NCBI RefSeq assembly: GCF_003333325.1
Contig: NZ_QOLC01000021.1
Span: 15,001-33,901 of the forward strand
DNA: 18,901 nucleotides
Direction of reading: 5' to 3'
Source of the DNA: Candidatus Ulvibacter alkanivorans
Lineage (GTDB): Bacteria; Bacteroidota; Bacteroidia; Flavobacteriales; Flavobacteriaceae
The position numbers and the translations under genes are program-made. The notes beneath the pieces were generated by a model that did no database searches, was not told the DNA's origin, and saw only the letters and a program-made list of their open reading frames with translations. Positions within the stretch are counted from its first letter, which is position 1. The number at the start of each line of letters is the position of its first letter. Positions 16,501 through 18,901 of the stretch are shown piece after piece.

Positions 16501-18092
16501 GTAGAAACCAATGTTCCGGCACTTTCTATACGCATTCCTTGATTGGCATTTACTCCAGGACCACCAGTTCCGGTAATATCAATTGCTCCTGTGCCTGTTG
16601 TTTGCACAACTGCCGCGTTCAACAGACTTATTCCTAAATGAAGATCCCCTGTCCCATCACTATGACCAACACCAGTAAGGCTGATGTTTCCTCCTAGTGA
16701 GCTTATACTTCCACCATCGACTGTGATACCATCAAATGCTCCTCCCGTTGCTGTAGCAGCACTATTCGAATCGATAGTAATAGCACCTGTCTGTGTGGAT
16801 AACGCTCCTGCGCCCACAATCGCCACCTCACGCTGACTTGTAAGTGACAAGGTTCCTACTCCTGTAGTAGTTACAGCTTGCGATACATTTATAGTAGCAC
16901 CTTCAACTATTAGATCCCCAGATCCTATGTCGAATAAGGCCACTCCAAAATTTATTGTGTCTGTAGTATCGCCATTGATTGTAACATCTGCATCAAAAGC
17001 AGCGTCGATCCCTTCAACATTTACCACATCACCTTCTGCTCCTGTATTAATCGTTAAAGATACGTTTGGGTTGGTAAAGTCTACCGATTCACCCAAGGTA
17101 GAATCAATTTGGTTATCTAGTGATCCTCCGGCATCTAATACTATTATTTCTGCACCTCCCGTAAAGGAGAAGACCCGGTTGTTGACATCTAAATTATCTA
17201 CTACAGGCTCTAGCCCTGTATAGGTTATTGTGTTGTTTCCTGTTACATCTACGCTCCCATCATTCTCATTAACAAATGTATGGGTAACCGTATCGAAAGT
17301 GCCGCCTCCGGTCATGGTCATAATGTCTCCCGGAGCGCTAAATTGTGTTTCTCCATTAAAGGCTATAGGGAAATTAAAGTCACCACCACCAAAATCGATC
17401 TCTGCGGTATCATTACCATCTCCGGCATTTATTGTAAGCGATAATGTGGGTGCTGCCGGCTGTCTTAATACTTCAACGGTATTCTGTTCTACCACTACAT
17501 CATTACCATCAATAAATACTTCAAAAAAGTCGCCTGCCCCAGTTCCTGCTATAACAGGATTTGGATCAAACGGTACAAAAGTAATGCAGTATTGATTTAG
17601 CTGTCCTACATCTCCTCCAAGGTTATCGAGAACATCCAATGTCCAATTTCCGGTTACCGGCTCGCCATTAAAAGCAGAGAGTAAAGTACCCCCTTGTGGT
17701 TCAAATGTACCACTATATGGTGGTGCACCACTGGTTATATTTGGGTTGCCATCTTCGAATATTGTCCCCGAAAAGTTTTGGCCTGCTCCACCTATTTGAT
17801 CTGCTAAGATCAGAGGCGTGCCATTAGGAGAGGTTAACGTGATGGTTAGATCGCCATCGAAGGTGTGATTAATATCCATTTGGACGTTATCGATCAAGGT
17901 ATTTGTACCTATAATACCGGGTTGCGCTACATTGGCAATCGAGGGGTTCATTGCACCAGAGGAAGCCCCAGGTGCTCCGGCAGGAATTGCTTCGGGAGCA
18001 TTCCCACAAGTGGTTGTTTGTGCATTGATCGAAACCGAAAAGCAAATCAGTAACGACAGCAATGCGATGGTTTTATGTATAGATGATTTCAT
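7509..18092 (-). CDS. Giant T9SS-secreted beta-helical repeat surface protein (3527 aa), putative adhesin
   Basis: One uninterrupted frame encodes a signal peptide (1-24, cleaved near INAQ), a P/Homo B proprotein-convertase-like beta-sandwich (about 40-170; HTFDGDLTITLTSPNG early, DVGQLNQYCITF at its end), a beta-rich region with ITYTGLEPV near 285, about 13 coils of 31-35 residues (about 412-930), a module ending in GGDGNDVVLAF (about 985-1070), an irregular beta-helix (about 1180-1590), a regular array of five-coil units (1591 to about 3325), a choice-of-anchor Q-like module with LGPLQDNGGLTFTHELLDGS and DIGAFESQ (about 3350-3435), and a T9SS type A sorting domain with IYPNPSTG (about 3438-3527). 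The protein should cross the outer membrane through T9SS and stay on the surface or be released. It is dominated by G, N, T and D, is almost free of lysine in the array, and has about three cysteines after the signal. No enzymatic motif was recognised; adhesion or matrix formation is inference from architecture. The gene probably shares a transcript with the upstream small secreted gene. Confidence 0.9.
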   Translation of the reverse strand: MKSSIHKTIALLSLLICFSVSINAQTTTCGNAPEAIPAGAPGASSGAMNPSIANVAQPGIIGTNTLIDNVQMDINHTFDGDLTITLTSPNGTPLILADQIGGAGQNFSGTIFEDGNPNITSGAPPYSGTFEPQGGTLLSAFNGEPVTGNWTLDVLDNLGGDVGQLNQYCITFVPFDPNPVIAGTGAGDFFEVFIDGNDVVVEQNTVEVLRQPAAPTLSLTINAGDGNDTAEIDFGGGDFNFPIAFNGETQFSAPGDIMTMTGGGTFDTVTHTFVNENDGSVDVTGNNTITYTGLEPVVDNLDVNNRVFSFTGGAEIIVLDAGGSLDNQIDSTLGESVDFTNPNVSLTINTGAEGDVVNVEGIDAAFDADVTINGDTTDTINFGVALFDIGSGDLIVEGATINVSQAVTTTGVGTLSLTSQREVAIVGAGALSTQTGAITIDSNSAATATGGAFDGITVDGGSISSLGGNISLTGVGHSDGTGDLHLGISLLNAAVVQTTGTGAIDITGTGGPGVNANQGMRIESAGTLVSTVDGTITLNGTAGLGTGNNNEGVTIILEALIQTTGTGNIDITGSAPNGVNNNKGIVFFDGDVTTSDGNIVMNGSGGGSNNFNPGISFEGGSIIQSTNNGDITLIGDSVSATGNGNYGVVIFGDSQTITNNGIIDITGTSSIATGTGANMGIRVTGGATVVQSTNGNILLDGTGATSDGNSNYGVFIDNFATITTSGSGNVSFVGQGGTGTGNFNIGTLIGFNAIVTTTGAGAIQINGTGGSGAVASYGVLLQTAGTQLSSNGGGITINGQGGAATGDFAVGTYILQLTVQDLNGGDFSISGTGGTTGGDIAPGVWFNTSTTNVVTSTGNITVTGTSTDTSNLFNQGIVFGNDATINSTSGNVNLIGTASNATYAAIEFDPTNSVTNITTGGDITATANVGPLNTPNGIPANAVIDATNNTFNGTVAPGRLIGQFLMNGNFAMSSGDILELEVDDLITAGTEYDQVSVNGTVDITDTTLNLVDNTASVGTLGDLLILIDNDGTDAVTGTFSGQPNGSDVPFNGETWQIFYDGGDGNDVVLAFMPAVIGEVYVNDDFNQPNGTFITDADTNTAGDQNAVKGVTAFLTIQEGVDAVDIAGNVFITDDLSADGPGTYLENVTLPKSVNIIGTEGDPAAVLADGSSAGRVFTDASGPALDIILDGITVQNGLTGGLGGGGIFIDGNSTLSINNSIFDNNGANNIGGAIYHVNTDLTVTGTVFTNNTIGSDGGAVFSNGVNAVSFTNSTFQNNTAGRLGAAYASFSALPVSFTNCTIDTNTANIAAGGIFISSGMFTMTGGSILNNSAQRGGGYFNQLNTSSSTFNAVIIDGNAATGGEGGGLRVQGTSTIVDATVTNNSATSTGGGVFNTDGTLTIDNSMVNTNSSLLAGGVRANGGTTLITNGSVVDGNSATQNGGGVILANGTLTIDDATITNNTAGLSGGGIHSFIGASTLNITNALIDGNTASGNAANQGGGGISLINASLSLDATTTISNNIADGTSGSGGGILLVGTGTLTATGTTITGNRANRAGGGIEDNTGAGLGVTLTNVILNNNNAGVAPATGNPGNGGGLHITGAGDISITGGTVNGNTASLEGGGLWNGTGTMTITGTTIDGNDAQGGAADDGGGGIFNNGGTLTLVGNAVLIANNTASGTSGSGGGIFSTDGTLTVGQAIIEDNSANRAGGGIEMIDGTINATGTRLRDNDVSGGAGTPNPGNGGGFHVTGGATINFNNSIVSGNEAAAEGGGLWNQTGATMNLIATQIVNNEAQGPAADNGGGGVFNNGGTLNISTGAGPTTLINNRATGTSGSGGGLFSTDGTVTIGASTIITGNRANRAGGGIEIINGSLDLTDVTLDNNNAGVAPATAAPGNGGGLHVTGTATINVTGGTVDGNIAASEGGGLWNSTGVMTIDTVPITNNTASGNGADNGGGGIFNNGGTLDVLAGTLITDNTADGTSGSGGGIFSTDGDVTITASTITNNGANRAGGGIELIEGTLSLSGVTLDANEAGVTTGPGAPGNGGGLHITGAANSTITGGTVDSNIAASEGGGLWNGTGTMTIDAVPVTNNTASGDGADNGGGGIFNNGGTLDILAGSTINNNMANGVAGSGGGILSTDGTVTIGAINIFQNYANRAGGAIEIIDGQLNIDGTTIAFNDVNGTAGTPAPGNGGGIHISGVATTLINDATVSANMAFNEGGGLWNQAGSSMNVFNTMVNLNTAVNGPGGGGIFNNGGDMGIIDGTIQSNTATGASGSGGGLLTTDGTINIIDGMIDANAANRAGGGIEIVDGTLNMTGTSLINNNVDGSAGTPAPGNGGGMHVTGIANIMISSAIITDNDAASEGGGLWNQVGSTMTVDGSQLDNNTAGGDNADNGGGGIFNNGGILMVQNFTTITNNVATGTSGSGGGIQNVDGGTVTVNNTTIANNSANRAGGGIEDNSTAAVGTITLFNVNLNNNSAGSAPGNGGGLHMTGPGTSTITNGTVNGNTAALEGGGLWNGSGTMTVDGTTIDGNIASGNAANEGGGGLFNAGGTLTILNATVSNNTADGAAGSGGGILNDEGSLTVTDSEINGNTSMRAGGGIEENSVAGSLLTLTNVDLMNNSTAAAPGNGGGLHITGPGDSNITDGTVSGNTASLEGGGLWNGSGIMTVDGTIINGNTASGAAANEGGGGLFNNGGTLTVTNATISNNIADGASGSGGGILNDQGILTVSDTEISGNTSMRAGGGIEDNSATGNTLTLTNVDLMNNDTAAAPGNGGGLHITGDGDATITDGTVIGNTAALEGGGLWNGSGSMTVDGTIIDSNTASGAAANEGGGGIFNAGGSLTISNASIINNIADGASGSGGGILNDLGVLTINDSEISTNLSMRAGGGIEDNSVAGNTTTLINVNLLNNNTAAAPGNGGGMHITGPGDATITDGTISGNTASLEGGGLWNGTGVMTVDGTTIDMNTASGANADEGGGGIFNAGGTLVVLNATISNNSAVGASGSGGGILNDQGELTVTDTDLNGNTAMRAGGGIEDNSVAGNTLLLTNVNLTSNTASAAPGNGGGLHITGMGDAIITGGSATANTAASEGGGLWNSLGIMTIDGMNIDGNTAEGADADTGGGGVFNNGGTLDIVNGTTINNNLATGASGSGGGLLSTAGDVTITDSSLDGNAANRAGGAIEIIDGTLFFERSTMTNNDVDGTAGTAAPGNGGGLHVTGTSGTIDISLSTISNNAAANEGGGLWNQNGTIMNIVDSTIDTNSAITGGGIYNNGGGLATITTSTISGNIATGDGGGITNNGAGMDLDAVTIANNSAAGNGGGIFSTSNTSLKNTLVATNIANLGVDVFGSFLSNNFNLLGQDDADTFPEAPNDNEEGDAFLGPLQDNGGLTFTHELLDGSEAYNAGDPAAQFDDQIGQPVFDGIRDIGAFESQAVILAVDEVAEAGNGIVIYPNPSTGVSTIEIPAAFGNEIQITIIELGSGKIVKQLDSQTGASEVRFGGMANGVYIINIVSELETSTHRLILNK
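8115..13322 (-). repeat. Array of 12 five-coil beta-helix units with 435-459 bp period
   Basis: Using the EGGGLWN coil as anchor, plus-strand copies start at 8355, 8802, 9237, 9672, 10107, 10542, 10989, 11424, 11868, 12312, 12771 and 13218. Spacings are 447, 435, 435, 435, 435, 447, 435, 444, 444, 459 and 447, all multiples of three. Each unit contains five coils of about 29 residues in fixed order: A (PGNGGGLHITG), B (EGGGLWN), C (GGGGIFNNGG), D (SGGGILND or SGGGIFSTDG) and E (RAGGGIEDNS or RAGGGIEIIDG). The last unit, next to the C-terminal modules, is degenerate after coil B. A partial unit lacking coils A and B precedes the first full one, at about 13323-13600. Confidence 0.92.
15315..16604 (-). 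repeat. N-terminal repeat family of about 13 coils, 31-35 residues each
   Basis: Each copy reads roughly as T-T-G-x-G-x-I-x-I-x-G-T-G, then a variable loop, then N-x-G-[IV]-x-[FI] and a short hydrophobic strand. Average spacing is about 98 bp. The first and third copies share an identical 18-base stretch (16587-16604 and 16392-16409, 195 bp apart), which supports origin by duplication. The pattern recalls filamentous-haemagglutinin or autotransporter-associated coils and differs from the GGG-centred coils further on in the protein. A looser flanking copy extends toward 16863. Confidence 0.75.
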
Positions 18093-18137
18093 AATTGTAT
18101 GGTGTTAGTATTTTAAACTGATAGTGTAATATCAAGG

Positions 18138-18151
18138 GAGGTGATCACCTC
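18138..18151. promoter_or_regulatory. Perfect 14-bp palindrome between the small secreted gene and the giant gene
   Basis: GAGGTGATCACCTC is self-complementary throughout, with a GATC centre. It lies 10 bases beyond the stop codon of the small gene and 45 bases before the ATG of the giant gene. A protein-binding operator or a transcript hairpin (5-bp stem, GATC loop) is possible. No T-run follows on the minus strand, so an ordinary terminator is unlikely. Confidence 0.45.
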
Positions 18152-18161
18152 TGTCGATGTC

Positions 18162-18740
18162 TTATTGCTTGGCCCCGTTTTCTCGAATAAATGCATCTTT
18201 TTCAGCTTGCGTTTTAATTAAGGTTTGAGTTTTCACAGTAGTTTCTGATTGTAGAGTCGTGTTTTTACGTTCTCGATCTGGAGATTGAACTTGTGTAAGC
18301 CGTTGTTTAACAGCCTCAGTTACTTTGTCTCGTTCTGCCTTTGCACGTAGCCGTTCTAATTCCCAATCTAAAATGGAAGAATTTGCTGAAGAATTATTTT
18401 CGTTATAATACGTAGGATCAGAACTGAGTGAGGTCGAGTTGTTCTGGATCATTGGAGATCCATCTTTCGCCTTCATTGTGGCATAAGGATTCGCGTTTCT
18501 TTTTGCTTCGGAAGCTTTTTTTAATTTGGCTACCTTGGTGTAACGATCTCGAAGTGCTCTTACTCGTTTAATTTCTTTCTTTTCTTCTAACGCATTGCTA
18601 TTAGACACCGCCTTTTCTTTCAGCACTTCTGAATCGGCAGGCGTAATGGCATTAAAATAGTTTTGTTCGGTTTGTGCTGAAGCAGTAAGGCTCGAAAAGA
18701 GTAGTGCTACTAATAAGCAAGTGGAAATTTTCGTTTTCAT
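18162..18740 (-). CDS. Small secreted, lysine-rich helical protein of unknown function
   Basis: The 192-residue product begins with a clear signal peptide (about 1-23, cleaved after ASAQ or just before it); the cysteine at position 8 lies inside the hydrophobic core and is not a lipobox. The mature part has two charged, probably helical stretches, about 38-85 (rich in K, E, R, A) and about 122-190, the latter with LDWELERLRAKAERDKVTEAV and a K/T/Q-rich tail. They are separated by an S/N-rich, low-complexity linker (about 100-121). Coiled-coil formation is plausible. No family was recognised, and there is no T9SS sorting domain, so the protein is probably periplasmic or loosely associated with the outer membrane. 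It lies 69 bp upstream of the giant gene on the same strand with no intervening terminator, which suggests an operon and a possible accessory role. The basic character contrasts with the acidic, lysine-poor giant protein. Confidence 0.75.
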   Translation of the reverse strand: MKTKISTCLLVALLFSSLTASAQTEQNYFNAITPADSEVLKEKAVSNSNALEEKKEIKRVRALRDRYTKVAKLKKASEAKRNANPYATMKAKDGSPMIQNNSTSLSSDPTYYNENNSSANSSILDWELERLRAKAERDKVTEAVKQRLTQVQSPDRERKNTTLQSETTVKTQTLIKTQAEKDAFIRENGAKQ

Positions 18741-18813
18741 AAAAAGTGGTATTTAGTTTTACATTTAGTTGCACCAAATAACTTTTCAGAAAAAACAACG
18801 CATAAAAAATCAT

Positions 18814-18843
18814 GTGTATCTGTAAAAAATTACAGATTCACAC
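18814..18843. promoter_or_regulatory. Inverted repeat upstream of the small secreted gene (operator or terminator)
   Basis: ATCTGTAA (18818-18825) and TTACAGAT (18830-18837) form a perfect 8-bp stem around AAAA; outer GTGT and ACAC add four more pairs across a two-base bulge. On the minus strand the stem is followed by ATGATTTTTT, so it could terminate a gene lying beyond the right edge. A further TTACAG at 18845-18850 hints at a repeated binding site instead. No clear TAnnTTTG promoter was found in 18741-18901. Confidence 0.45.
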
Positions 18844-18901
18844 GTTACAGTTCGTATCTATACAGTAATAGCGTAAAAGCTCTTTCATTAAAGAAATTTA
18901 A

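Noticed and set aside
7509..18092. Type V autotransporter or chlamydial Pmp-like protein, suggested by the GGG[IL] and N-rich coils
   Set aside because: There is no C-terminal beta-barrel translocator; the C-terminus is a T9SS type A sorting domain with a PNPSTG motif.
7509..18092. Possible frameshift or pseudogene in the giant gene
   Set aside because: The frame is open from signal peptide to sorting domain and the unit order is intact throughout; the degenerate last unit looks like a natural cap.

Overview
The window reads as chromosomal DNA of a marine-type member of the Bacteroidota, most likely Flavobacteriaceae. The evidence is a modest GC content, a type IX secretion (T9SS) C-terminal sorting domain on the giant secreted protein, a TAnnTTTG promoter element upstream of the first gene, TTG starts without clear Shine-Dalgarno sequences, and family members (M42 peptidase, short topoisomerase IB, AGCS alanine symporter, PagL-like deacylase) that look flavobacterial. 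No tRNA, rRNA, CRISPR array, insertion sequence or integrase was seen, and no gene-free stretch exceeds 300 bases.

Left part (1-7461), ordinary chromosomal genes: an M42 metallo-aminopeptidase, a bacterial DNA topoisomerase IB, a tightly coupled pair of an MBOAT O-acyltransferase and a membrane-anchored SGNH-like protein (likely O-acetylation of a surface or exported glycan), a convergent AGCS amino acid:cation symporter whose stop codon overlaps that of the SGNH gene, and a divergently transcribed secreted PagL-like lipid A deacylase. A strong bidirectional hairpin terminator at 7462-7489 separates the deacylase gene from what follows.

Right part (7509-18740), minus strand: a small secreted, lysine-rich, helical protein of unknown function, followed 69 bp downstream by a single uninterrupted 10.6-kb gene for a 3527-residue T9SS-exported surface protein. 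The giant protein is, in order: signal peptide, proprotein-convertase P-like beta-sandwich, low-complexity beta region, about 13 repeats of 31-35 residues resembling filamentous-haemagglutinin coils, a linker module ending in a GGDGNDVV-type motif, a long right-handed beta-helix, a choice-of-anchor Q-like module and a T9SS type A sorting domain. The core of the beta-helix is a higher-order repeat: 12 units (11 full), each of about 145 residues and built from five distinct GGG-centred coils that always occur in the same order. Four consecutive spacings at DNA level are exactly 435 bp. The units fall into two classes arranged as a mosaic, and this is the most notable feature of the window.

The small secreted protein and the giant protein probably form one transcription unit. 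A perfect 14-bp palindrome lies between them, and a longer inverted repeat lies upstream of the pair.
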